A DNA stretch of 12,219 bases, from contig CAIJKT010000334.1 in NCBI GenBank assembly GCA_903821255.1, forward strand, positions 1 to 12,219, written 5' to 3'. Origin of the DNA: an uncultured Lentisphaeria bacterium (GTDB lineage Bacteria; Verrucomicrobiota; Lentisphaeria; Victivallales; Victivallaceae). The notes beneath the pieces are model-generated. The model saw only the letters and a program-made list of their open reading frames with translations. It did not search any database and was not told the origin of the DNA. A program made the translations under genes and the position numbers. This document shows, piece by piece, positions 1 through 7,010 of the stretch (positions within the stretch are counted from its first letter, which is position 1; each line of letters begins with the position of its first letter).

Positions 1-32
1 AAATATTATAAATAACTATACTTATAATATTT
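1..32. repeat. AT-only inverted repeat at left edge
   Basis: Perfect 11-bp arms, AAATATTATAA at 1-11 and TTATAATATTT at 22-32, enclose a 10-nt loop. All paired bases are A or T, so a transcript hairpin would be weak and lacks the GC stem of a normal terminator. The arms could extend left of the window. Function is unknown; AT-rich intergenic DNA produces such repeats by chance fairly often. Confidence 0.45.
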
Positions 33-47
33 GAAACAAAAAAAACA

Positions 48-119
48 AGTGCGAAGAATATTTTTTTCTTGAAAAAAATCGCATGAGCAGGATTTTCAGG
101 CTGAATCAGTGCGAAGAAT
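48..119. repeat. Short direct repeat with 60-bp period
   Basis: The 12-mer AGTGCGAAGAAT occurs at 48-59 and again at 108-119, exactly 60 bp apart. Each copy is followed by a T-rich run. Between them, 61-77 reads as a T-run, CTTG and an A-run, which can fold back on itself. Only two copies are visible, so a longer array could exist only to the left of the window. No gene function can be attached to it. Confidence 0.5.
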
Positions 120-232
120 TTTCTGATTCTTTGTTGCTGAGCCATACTCCAATAAAAAAGAAGAAAAATTAAATTCATGCCGGGAGGTTTACTTTTTGAA
201 ATATGCATGGCTGCCGTATTTTTGTCAAAACA

Positions 233-493
233 CTTCTTTCCCTGCCGGAATGCAGTCGGCGAACATCCGAAATGACGCATGAAGGCATGGTTGAAACTGG
301 TTATGACAAAATACCCGCTTGCTGTCTCAATATCACTGACCGGCTGATTGGTGCAACAAAGACAATGCGCCGCTTTCGACATGCGAAAACGGAGATAGAA
401 TTGATAAAAATTTATCTTTGTCATCCGGGAGAATAAATCGCTGAAACTGCTTCTCCCGAGACCGCATAACGCAGCGGCTTGTTCAAGCGACAT
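233..493 (-). pseudogene. AraC-type DNA-binding domain remnant
   Basis: The minus strand from the ATG at 493-491 encodes most of an AraC/XylS-type double helix-turn-helix. The first HTH reads SLEQAAALCGLGRSSFSDLF, followed by YLRFRMSKAAHCL and PVSDIETASGYF. The closing block SFNHAFMRHFGCSPTAFRQ is the classic family signature. The effector-binding N-terminal domain and helix 1 are absent: the frame is closed by TGA at 550-548, and the DNA beyond it is AT-rich and holds the promoter of the divergent gene. At the other end the frame has no stop through base 1, but the residues after FRQGKK look like translated AT-rich non-coding DNA. A GGGAG nine bases before the ATG could serve as a ribosome site, so a short expressed domain is not excluded. 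Losing both the normal N-terminus and a normal stop argues for a decayed regulator. Confidence 0.7.
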
Positions 494-580
494 AATGCAT
501 GTCTCCCAGATAACCGGACCGCTCCTTACTGCCGCCCAGCAGTACTTTCAAAAGGCAGTTCCGCATTAACCCCTGCTGAT

Positions 581-602
581 GTCCAATTATTCATAATTGG
601 AC
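581..602. promoter_or_regulatory. Perfect palindrome, candidate operator
   Basis: Arms GTCCAATTAT (581-590) and ATAATTGGAC (593-602) are perfect 10-bp reverse complements around a 2-nt centre. The site lies in the divergent gap between the AraC remnant and the dehydrogenase gene. Its centre is about 52 bp upstream of the -35 box at 644-649. Such symmetry is typical of a dimeric repressor or activator site (LacI, GntR, MarR or similar). The cognate regulator is not identifiable from this window. Confidence 0.6.
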
Positions 603-643
603 TAATTAACAAGTATTAAGGACAATATAGCAAAACACAACTA

Positions 644-672
644 TTGAAATTTAACTTATATTCAAGTAAAAT
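644..672 (+). promoter_or_regulatory. Sigma70-type promoter for oxidoreductase gene
   Basis: TTGAAA at 644-649 and TAAAAT at 667-672 are separated by 17 bp. Each matches the sigma70 consensus at five of six positions. The expected start near 679 leaves a leader of about 60 nt before the ATG at 741. The spacer contains ACTTATATTCAAGT, a short imperfect palindrome whose TTATATTC core recurs downstream of the promoter at 5755-5783. Confidence 0.65.
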
Positions 673-725
673 AGTTCTCATGGCATAATTATCAAACCTT
701 GAATACAAAAGCAAAATCAACAAAT

Positions 726-730
726 AGGAG
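726..730 (+). promoter_or_regulatory. Ribosome binding site fixing start at 741
   Basis: AGGAG ends 10 bases before ATG 741. It favours MSKLKIGVFG as the N-terminus over an in-frame TTG at 699, which would add 14 residues with no family similarity. Confidence 0.75.
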
Positions 731-740
731 TGTAAAGAAC

Positions 741-1766
741 ATGAGTAAATTAAAAATCGGCGTTTTCGGACTCAGAATGGGACATGCCTGGGCCAAAGCG
801 GCACACAGCCTGCCGGATACTGCACTCAGTATTGTCTATGATAAATATTTCAAAGAAAATGAACGCATTGATCATGATTTTTATCTGAACAGCGCCTGCG
901 TGATCGCCCAAACCGAAGAGGAAGTATATAATGCGGACCTGGACGTAATCATTGTCGCCACGCCTGATCATCTCCACGCGGAACAGTGCATCAAGGCGTT
1001 AAAGGCCGGGAAGCATGTAGTCTGTGAAAAACCGCTGGCTCCGACAGTGGCGGAATGCAAAAATATAATCGCCGCAGTAAAAGAAACTGGAAAGTTCTTC
1101 ATGACCGGCCAGGTGTGCCGCTATGCTCCGGGATTCAAACTTGCCAAACATTTGCTTGATCAGGGCAGAATCGGAGACATCGTCTATGTCGAGAGCGAAT
1201 ATGCTCATGACTACAGTAAAAATCCCGGGTATATGGGATGGCGCAACGACCCGGCAATCAAACGCGAAGGTTTTATCGGCGGCGGCTGCCATGCACTGGA
1301 CCTGGTACGCTGGCTGGCCGGCGATCCGACAGAAGTGTTCTGCTATATGAACCATAAACACCTTCCTTCATGGCCGACAGCCGACACCGGAGTCGCCGTG
1401 GCGAAGTTTCCCCATGATGTGATCGGACGTATTTTCGTCTCCATCGGCGTGAAGCGGCCATACACGATGCGCACCGTCATCAACGGCACCAAAGGCACAA
1501 TTATCTGCGACAATACCAGTGATTTTATCCAGATATCCGAAGAACAGGTCTACGATGCCGCCCAGACAACGAAGTTCACCCAGATTCCGGTGCTGGTTTC
1601 CAGTCACAACGTTGATGCCGAACTTCGTGAATTCATCAGTTTTCTGAGCCAGAACAAGCAATGTCCGACCGATGCAATCCAGGGAACCAGAACCGTTGCG
1701 TTCGGCGAAGCCGCCATTAAGTCCGCCCAAACGGGACTTCCGGTGAAAATAGATTATAATTTCTGA
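741..1766 (+). CDS. Gfo/Idh/MocA family oxidoreductase
   Basis: This 341-residue protein is a cytoplasmic NAD(P)-dependent dehydrogenase of the Gfo/Idh/MocA family. Members typically oxidise or reduce sugars, inositols or sugar derivatives. Residues 5-15 form the Rossmann nucleotide loop (KIGVFGLRMGH, a variant of GxGxxG). IVATPDHLH at 71-79 is the usual strand-loop before the substrate pocket, and CEKP at 95-98 carries the family EKP motif with conserved Lys97. GGGCHALDLVRWLAG at 180-194 is the substrate-side motif, with His184 and Asp187 the likely catalytic or binding residues. Length is normal for the family. The gene stands alone on the plus strand behind its own promoter, ends convergently with the glycosidase gene after a 113-bp gap, and is only distantly related to the paralogue at 5884-6990. 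The substrate cannot be assigned. Confidence 0.93.
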   Translation: MSKLKIGVFGLRMGHAWAKAAHSLPDTALSIVYDKYFKENERIDHDFYLNSACVIAQTEEEVYNADLDVIIVATPDHLHAEQCIKALKAGKHVVCEKPLAPTVAECKNIIAAVKETGKFFMTGQVCRYAPGFKLAKHLLDQGRIGDIVYVESEYAHDYSKNPGYMGWRNDPAIKREGFIGGGCHALDLVRWLAGDPTEVFCYMNHKHLPSWPTADTGVAVAKFPHDVIGRIFVSIGVKRPYTMRTVINGTKGTIICDNTSDFIQISEEQVYDAAQTTKFTQIPVLVSSHNVDAELREFISFLSQNKQCPTDAIQGTRTVAFGEAAIKSAQTGLPVKIDYNF

Positions 1767-1879
1767 CTTTGATTCTTTGCCGGTAAAAATAACAAAAAAG
1801 ACAATAACTTATAAAAGCAAATCCGGGAACCTTCCGTCGGCTACATGTTATTCTTAGCAGCGGCGGTCATTCGGGACAT

Positions 1880-4843
1880 CTACTTTTTCTCCGGGATCTC
1901 CATGAGGTTCGCGGGGATTTCGAGAATGAAATACGGCAGCTTCACTGGCAATGTGAGTTTGTGATCACTATATCTTACCGTAATCGGGACTTCCAGCAGC
2001 GGACTGTGCAGGCTGATTTCACCGCCGGCCGCTATTGCCCGCGGCAGGGTGAACCGGGTTTCACCGGCGCCTTCCGGCGTCGAATGGGCAATCCCATGCA
2101 GCAGAACGGAACCGTCCGGAAGTTTGAACGGAACTATTTCCGTATAGGCCTTATCCGTTGCGACGACTGGCATTTCCCATTCCGTAAGCTTGCGGAGTTC
2201 GGTTTTTATGTCATCAAATGTCTTGATTCGGATGATCCGACCGTGGAAGCCGGGCTGCGACTTCAGTTCCAGGTATTTTTTAAAGAGTGCGGAACCGTCG
2301 ATTAATTGTCCGAACTGATTCATGGCTCCGCAGTTCCCGGTCGCCAGGATCACCCCGCCGCCAGCGGCAAAAGCCATGAGACGCCCGACTTCGCCGTCTG
2401 ACAGGAATTCAATGTTCTCTGCGACAATTACTTTGAGACCGTTGAAAATATCCGGATCCATTAAATTCAAATCATAAAGAGCGCGGCACGGATAGCCGGC
2501 TCGCAGCAATGCGGGCAGGACGGCGGGATAACTGCCGGCTCCGGCGTACATCCGGTTGCGGGATGAGCAGATGATACCGATATCGGATGCGAAACGCATA
2601 TCGGCAAACCAGCGTTCATGCAGCGCGTTGAAGCGATAGAATTTTTTAATGATTTCCTGGCCCGGACGGTTGGCATCTCCGACCGGTTCCGGGTATCCGA
2701 GCTTGGGATCCCAGCCGTGAAACATCAGCCACATGTTCGCTTTGTAGCCGAGCGTGGTGCCGAGCAGTTCCATGATTTCGCAGCCCGGACGTAATTTCCA
2801 GAAACGCTCACCGGCCAGTTCGAACGTTATCAGATAGTTGAACACCGGCCGGTCCGGCGCATAAGCGGCGGCAAGACACATTTTGCTGGAGAATTCCCGC
2901 AAATTTGACGATTCGAAAAATACCGCATCCTCGTGTTTAAAAACCCGGTCAATGCCCAGAATCCAATCCGTCATTGCGATTTCCGTATTGGCGATCACCG
3001 GAACCGGCAGATTCCTGCGCAGTTTTTCCAGCGCATTGCCCCAGGAAATATTGCGCCAGTCCAGCCAGACGTTCATCAGCAGGCCCGGTTGAGCCGGAAT
3101 GACAATCCGCTCCGGTTTGACGCCGAACAATTTCTCGACGTCATCACCGAACCTTGCGACTATATAGGTTTTGAATTTTGCCTGACAGTCAGGGCAGTAA
3201 CAGGTCGGGGTGAGCTGCTTGTGTTCATTGGCGTAATGATAAAACGAATTGTCAAACATCAAGGCGTCCGGATGATAGTTTTTGAGCAGACTGGCCGCAT
3301 ACTCCAGCGCATAGCCGGTTGCGCCTGTATTGGGACAGAGGAACGGATTGGAATACTTGATCACCCGGTCGCCGTTGCTCCCGAGTTGCACCCAGTCCGG
3401 ATGCTCCCGGTGAACCGCGCCGGTATCCCAGTAAGAACAATGCCCCAGATTAGTGATGCCGATATAAAGGAATATTTTGAATCCTCCGCGCCGGTAGACC
3501 TCCAGTGCATGTTGAAATTCTGCTTCGCTGATCGTATAATCGGCAATGGGCGTGTGCCGGTGTCCCGGCGCATCCAGTCCGCGGCGGTGGTGGTTGAACA
3601 CTTCCGGCGGCCGCAGGCAGATGGCGTTCATGCGCAATTCGTCGCGCAGCAGGGGCATCATTTTATCCGCATATTTGACTAGATTGAAATCCGGCTGCGC
3701 CCAGGCCTGCACGCATCTTAAGGTGCGGGTCCAGTCCAGTCCTCGCGGCGGAAGCATGGGTTCGGGTTTTTCTTCCGGCAGTACCGCCGCTAGTGCGCCT
3801 TTGAATTCAGGCAGCAGCGGAATGCAGCGCGAGCCCTGGGTCACGGCAAGTCCCTCCCAGCTTATATTGATCGGGAAATTGCTTACCGTCCGGCGGCTGA
3901 GTACGCTGATGCTGATGCGGCAGCGGCCGGAGCCGGCATAGGCCTTGCGCGGAATGTCAAACTGCCATTCCCGATCATTGTCAAGCGCAGCGTCGAACTC
4001 CTTGATCAAGGTATCGCCGACTCTGACGCAGGCGGTATAATATCCGTTGTTGGCCTGATTGTTATAATGGCTGGAGTAGGTCCAGACGATCCGGGCCGGT
4101 TGCGCCGGATCAAGCATTACTTCCCGGCTGATTCCAGTCTTAGCGCCGGCGACGCAGGGAGTCATTCCCGGAGCAGCAAAAAACGGACTCTGATAATATG
4201 CGTCCGTCCGGGCATCATACTTGCCGGAGAATTTAACTTTCCAGAAGCCGGAGGAGTCGGCGTCCTGCGTCCATTCCCCGCCATTTTGCGACAGATCCAC
4301 TGACAGTTTTCCGGCATCTGCCGGTGCGGGATCAAGCAGCGAAACGTTTTTATCCCCTTGTTTCAATACGATGTTTCTCAAAGTGATGTCAATCGGAAAA
4401 TTGGTGACTGCTCTGCGGTTGAACACGCCGATCTTCAATTCGCAGCCTCCGCCGGAATACGCTTTTTTCGGAATGTCAAAAGTCCAGCTCCGGTCATGAT
4501 CGAGGGCAGCATCGCATTCCCAGAGCAGGCGGTCATTGACTTTGATGTAGACAGTATAATATCCGCCATTGCGTTTATCGTTATACGAATCCCGGTAATC
4601 CAATTGAATTTTAGCTTCGCGGTTCGGATCAGGAGTAATCTTTCTGCTGATTTCAGCGCGTGCGCCTGCAGCGCCGGTGGTCATTTCCGGAGCGGAAAAA
4701 ACCGGGGTCAGCAGATAATTTCCGGATATCGGATCCTTTTCCGGCTCGAACCTGACTTTCCAGAATCCTTCACTGTTCTCAAGCCAGGCGGCATTGATGT
4801 TGAAAATGGCAAAAAAAGACAACAGACATAAAAGAGACTTCAT
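1880..4843 (-). CDS. Exported GH42-like glycoside hydrolase with duplicated N-terminal module
   Basis: This 987-residue protein starts with a signal peptide (MKSLLCLLSFFAIFNINA, cleavage near 18-19), so it should act outside the cytoplasm. Two copies of a beta-rich module follow (about 25-170 and 198-343), probably carbohydrate-binding or jelly-roll domains. A TIM-barrel-like region spans about 370-740. Its Cys503 (in CPNTG) and Cys548-x-Cys550-xx-Cys553 reproduce the spacing of the four-cysteine zinc site known from GH42 beta-galactosidases (A4 type). Residues 750-870 resemble the GATase-like GH42 middle domain (VIVAENIEFLSDGEV, then AAGGGVILATG), and 880-980 form a C-terminal beta region. 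The canonical acid/base Asn-Glu is not clear: Asp531-Asn532-Ser533 or Asn539-Glu540 could take its place. Glu621 and Glu644 are possible nucleophiles. The start lies 33 bp after the pseudopilin stop, so the two are probably co-transcribed. Fold and export are fairly sure; the substrate is unknown. Confidence 0.82.
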   Translation of the reverse strand: MKSLLCLLSFFAIFNINAAWLENSEGFWKVRFEPEKDPISGNYLLTPVFSAPEMTTGAAGARAEISRKITPDPNREAKIQLDYRDSYNDKRNGGYYTVYIKVNDRLLWECDAALDHDRSWTFDIPKKAYSGGGCELKIGVFNRRAVTNFPIDITLRNIVLKQGDKNVSLLDPAPADAGKLSVDLSQNGGEWTQDADSSGFWKVKFSGKYDARTDAYYQSPFFAAPGMTPCVAGAKTGISREVMLDPAQPARIVWTYSSHYNNQANNGYYTACVRVGDTLIKEFDAALDNDREWQFDIPRKAYAGSGRCRISISVLSRRTVSNFPINISWEGLAVTQGSRCIPLLPEFKGALAAVLPEEKPEPMLPPRGLDWTRTLRCVQAWAQPDFNLVKYADKMMPLLRDELRMNAICLRPPEVFNHHRRGLDAPGHRHTPIADYTISEAEFQHALEVYRRGGFKIFLYIGITNLGHCSYWDTGAVHREHPDWVQLGSNGDRVIKYSNPFLCPNTGATGYALEYAASLLKNYHPDALMFDNSFYHYANEHKQLTPTCYCPDCQAKFKTYIVARFGDDVEKLFGVKPERIVIPAQPGLLMNVWLDWRNISWGNALEKLRRNLPVPVIANTEIAMTDWILGIDRVFKHEDAVFFESSNLREFSSKMCLAAAYAPDRPVFNYLITFELAGERFWKLRPGCEIMELLGTTLGYKANMWLMFHGWDPKLGYPEPVGDANRPGQEIIKKFYRFNALHERWFADMRFASDIGIICSSRNRMYAGAGSYPAVLPALLRAGYPCRALYDLNLMDPDIFNGLKVIVAENIEFLSDGEVGRLMAFAAGGGVILATGNCGAMNQFGQLIDGSALFKKYLELKSQPGFHGRIIRIKTFDDIKTELRKLTEWEMPVVATDKAYTEIVPFKLPDGSVLLHGIAHSTPEGAGETRFTLPRAIAAGGEISLHSPLLEVPITVRYSDHKLTLPVKLPYFILEIPANLMEIPEKK
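3815..4771 (-). repeat. Internal tandem duplication within the glycosidase gene
   Basis: Codons 25-170 (4771-4334) and 198-343 (4252-3815) encode two homologous modules offset by about 173 residues. Shared landmarks are GFWKV, NGGYYT, DAALD followed by DRSW or DREW, FDIP-KAY, RR-V-NFPI and a closing QG. Both copies are intact but diverged at many positions, so the duplication is old rather than an assembly artefact. Confidence 0.85.
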
Positions 4844-4876
4844 TTGAAGACATCGCCTTTGTAGTTGAAATATCTA

Positions 4877-5686
4877 TTAGTGCTGCTCGACCAGAATATG
4901 CACGGTCGAGCCGGTATCGGCAAAACAGCCGCTTGTTCTTGCCGTCGTCTGATCGACGGCTGCCGCATGCCCGTCGACGAAAGCGGCATTCGCTCTTTGA
5001 GAGTGCCGGAGATGCAAGCGATAGTTATTATTGGTTCCGGACCAGGTTGAGTGCATCAGATAAAATTGCTGTGAGGTCGTGGTGTTGATACTGTCGCCGA
5101 AGACGATGAAGCCGGAAGGTCTGGGAATCGGCGTATATCCGCCCGTAGACGGGATGGTGGCTGCGTTCCCTCTTAATAGCAGGACGGTTTTACCCCAGAT
5201 ATTATACGCACCCCAGCCGTCGATTGCATTATCGTTGCCGGCGTAAGCTGCAATCATTCCGTAATTATATGTCGAATAGATGTCGCCGTTATTGGCCGGG
5301 GCCAGGCCGGCCCAGCCCGGACAAAAACTGAGCGGCAGATTCTGTTTTTTCAGATTGTAGTTGTCAAATTTTTCACCGGGCAGATATTTGCCGCCGACCA
5401 AAGTCATGAACCACATCAGATTACCGCCTGAAACCACACTGCCGCGGTAGGATATCGGCAGCCAGCCGATGTTGTCGTTGGCATACATGGTGCCGCCGAG
5501 CATAATCTGCTTGAGATTGCTCAGACAGTTAATTTCCTTGGCCTTGCCTCTGGCTTTGTTCAGCGCCGGCAGCAGCATTGCCGCCAAAATCGCGATGATG
5601 GCGATCACCACAAGGAGTTCTATTAATGTGAAAATCCTTAATGACCAACGAGTTGCGACTTTAGTTCGCGGTGAGTTGCAGTTCAT
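4877..5686 (-). CDS. Pseudopilin with H-X9-DG C-terminal motif
   Basis: This 269-residue protein carries a type IV prepilin leader. Basic residues 7-17 precede Phe19, and the core [20 protein letters not shown] has Glu23 as the conserved fifth mature residue. Cleavage and methylation by a prepilin peptidase would occur before Phe19. The helix continues through [23 protein letters not shown], as in type II secretion-like pseudopilins. Near the end, His228, nine residues and Asp238-Gly239 form the H-X9-DG motif of the family that is greatly expanded in Lentisphaerae, Planctomycetes and Verrucomicrobia. It should be an inner-membrane or periplasmic fibre subunit; its exact job is not established. 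It is the first gene of a two-gene unit with the exported glycosidase, suggesting a role in export or surface display, which is inference. A strong Shine-Dalgarno fixes the start. Confidence 0.92.
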   Translation of the reverse strand: MNCNSPRTKVATRWSLRIFTLIELLVVIAIIAILAAMLLPALNKARGKAKEINCLSNLKQIMLGGTMYANDNIGWLPISYRGSVVSGGNLMWFMTLVGGKYLPGEKFDNYNLKKQNLPLSFCPGWAGLAPANNGDIYSTYNYGMIAAYAGNDNAIDGWGAYNIWGKTVLLLRGNAATIPSTGGYTPIPRPSGFIVFGDSINTTTSQQFYLMHSTWSGTNNNYRLHLRHSQRANAAFVDGHAAAVDQTTARTSGCFADTGSTVHILVEQH

Positions 5687-5690
5687 GTTG

Positions 5691-5700
5691 CCTCCTCCTT
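5691..5700 (-). promoter_or_regulatory. Strong Shine-Dalgarno of pseudopilin gene
   Basis: On the minus strand AAGGAGGAGG ends four bases before the ATG at 5686-5684. It is the longest anti-16S match I see in the window. With the good promoter upstream it suggests high expression. Confidence 0.85.
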
Positions 5701-5713
5701 CCTTAATTAGTTC

Positions 5714-5730
5714 AGTTTATATTCTAAACT
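5714..5730. promoter_or_regulatory. Palindrome in pseudopilin leader, candidate operator
   Basis: AGTTTA (5714-5719) and TAAACT (5725-5730) are perfect reverse complements around TATTC. The site lies between the predicted transcription start (near 5748) and the Shine-Dalgarno, where a bound repressor would block elongation or initiation. Its TTATATTC core (5717-5724) also occurs at 656-663 inside the other promoter. It could instead be a small AT-rich RNA hairpin. Confidence 0.4.
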
Positions 5731-5754
5731 TTTTCAGTATTAATGCTCATTGTA

Positions 5755-5783
5755 ATTCTATACGATTGGCCCGGCTTTGTCAA
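5755..5783 (-). promoter_or_regulatory. Sigma70-type promoter of pseudopilin-glycosidase unit
   Basis: Minus-strand TTGACA (5783-5778) is a perfect -35 box. TAGAAT (5760-5755) follows after exactly 17 bp and matches the -10 consensus at five of six positions. Transcription should begin near 5748, giving a leader of about 60 nt. This is the best promoter in the window. Confidence 0.78.
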
Positions 5784-5849
5784 CAGCATTCGTTTGTTAC
5801 TGAGATAATTACTTGCCTGATTGCACAATTACAGAATCCGCCCGGTCGG

Positions 5850-5877
5850 CAATGCTGCTTGTTTTGAGCAGGCATTG
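5850..5877. repeat. Bulged hairpin after dehydrogenase gene
   Basis: CAATGCTGCT (5850-5859) pairs with AGCAGGCATTG (5867-5877), with one bulged base and a short loop. It begins seven bases beyond the stop of the minus-strand dehydrogenase gene. On the minus strand no U-run follows, so it is not a standard intrinsic terminator. It may stabilise or end the transcript less directly. Confidence 0.4.
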
Positions 5878-5883
5878 TTGTCT

Positions 5884-6990
5884 TTACTTTTTAAAAGATG
5901 ACTCTGCGACAAGCTTGCGCAGCCTGGATTTAAATTTTGCGGAATCCAGCGGGAAATTGATTGTTTTGCCGCAAAGAGAAGAATACAGCATGGCATTCGC
6001 CAGTTCTAACGATTTAATGCCTTCGCTGCCTTCCGCCACGAGCGGTTTTCCGTCAATTATCGCATCAGTGAATCCGGTGATCACCAGCTCGGCAGACTGG
6101 CTGCCTGGCGGCACGGCAATATCTTCATCGCCGGTTTTAACTTTCGGGAACATTTCATTGAGTTGAAGCAGTTCACCAACCGGTTTTTCAGTCCGCTTAA
6201 AGTTAATTTTACCGTCTTCCACGATCACCCGCCCGTTTTCAGCGGTTATTTCCAGCCGATTAGTTCCAGGAGCCTCGCCGGTGGAGGCTATGAATACGGC
6301 GGTTGCCCGGTTTGCGTATTCGAAATACGCCATAACTTCATCCTCAACTTCAATATGATGATTTTTACCCAGCACGCAGAATGCTCTAACTTTATCCGGC
6401 ATGCCGAAGAACCACTGAAAAAGATCAAGCTGATGCGGACACTGGTTGAGCAGTACGCCGCCGCCTTCGCCTTCCCAGGTGGCGCGCCAGGTTCCGCTAT
6501 CATAATAAGCCTGAGTGCGGAACCAGTCAGTGACAATCCAGTTAATTCGCGTGATGCCGCCGAGTTCACCTGATTCAATCAGTTTCTTAAGCGTCATATT
6601 CAGCGGTGATGTGCGCATCTGGAACATCACGGCAAATTTCAATTCCGGATGCTGCCGGTGCGCGGCAAGCATTTTCTCCGCGTCGGCTTTATGTGCTGCA
6701 ACCGGCTTGTCGCACAGCACATGAAGTCCCGCGTTAAACGCATTGATGGTCAGCGGGGTATGGGAATAATGAGGGGTGACAATTAAGACGGCATCAACCA
6801 TGCCGGAAGCATACAAATCATGGTGGTCATAAAATGCTTTTACTCCGTGCTCCGCGGCCACACTATCCGCCCTCCGGCGGTTGATGTCGCATACAGCAAC
6901 CAGCTCCGTCCGCGCTACTTTCTTCAAAGACAATAAATGGCTGGCGCCCATGCCTCCGACGCCAACGATGCCGACTCTGACTTTATTCAT
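5884..6990 (-). CDS. Gfo/Idh/MocA family oxidoreductase
   Basis: This second Gfo/Idh/MocA dehydrogenase has 368 residues, is presumably cytoplasmic, and would act on a sugar or polyol derivative. Residues 4-15 (VRVGIVGVGGMG) form a canonical GxGxxG nucleotide-binding loop, with an acidic strand end at CDIN (34-37) that would bind the adenosine ribose. VTPHYSH lies at 71-77. DKP at 94-96 replaces the usual EKP but keeps Lys95. GGGVLLNQCPHQLDLFQWFFG at 176-196 holds His186 and Asp189, the substrate-side residues. I chose ATG 6990 because it follows AGGAAAAGGAATA and begins at the Rossmann strand; an upstream in-frame start would overlap the regulator gene. It lies 20 bp after the regulator stop, so the two are probably co-transcribed and it is a likely target of that regulator. 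The substrate is unknown. Confidence 0.94.
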   Translation of the reverse strand: MNKVRVGIVGVGGMGASHLLSLKKVARTELVAVCDINRRRADSVAAEHGVKAFYDHHDLYASGMVDAVLIVTPHYSHTPLTINAFNAGLHVLCDKPVAAHKADAEKMLAAHRQHPELKFAVMFQMRTSPLNMTLKKLIESGELGGITRINWIVTDWFRTQAYYDSGTWRATWEGEGGGVLLNQCPHQLDLFQWFFGMPDKVRAFCVLGKNHHIEVEDEVMAYFEYANRATAVFIASTGEAPGTNRLEITAENGRVIVEDGKINFKRTEKPVGELLQLNEMFPKVKTGDEDIAVPPGSQSAELVITGFTDAIIDGKPLVAEGSEGIKSLELANAMLYSSLCGKTINFPLDSAKFKSRLRKLVAESSFKK

Positions 6991-7010
6991 TATTCCTTTT
7001 CCTGATGTTA

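Noticed and set aside
1..120. CRISPR-like array from the repeated 12-mers
   Set aside because: There are only two short copies, no consistent repeat-spacer pattern and no cas gene.
203..436. 77-residue plus-strand open frame
   Set aside because: It lies opposite the AraC-type domain, has no family features, and its composition is that of an antisense shadow.
699..740. Upstream TTG start for the plus-strand dehydrogenase
   Set aside because: It adds 14 polar residues, bypasses the AGGAG at 726-730, and the Rossmann strand begins right after the ATG at 741.
1823..1840. Hairpin between the convergent genes as a terminator
   Set aside because: The GGAA/TTCC stem has a two-base loop and a mismatch, so it is too weak to call.
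2933..3682. 249-residue plus-strand open frame inside the glycosidase gene
   Set aside because: It is antisense to a well-supported exported enzyme and shows no domain or ribosome site.
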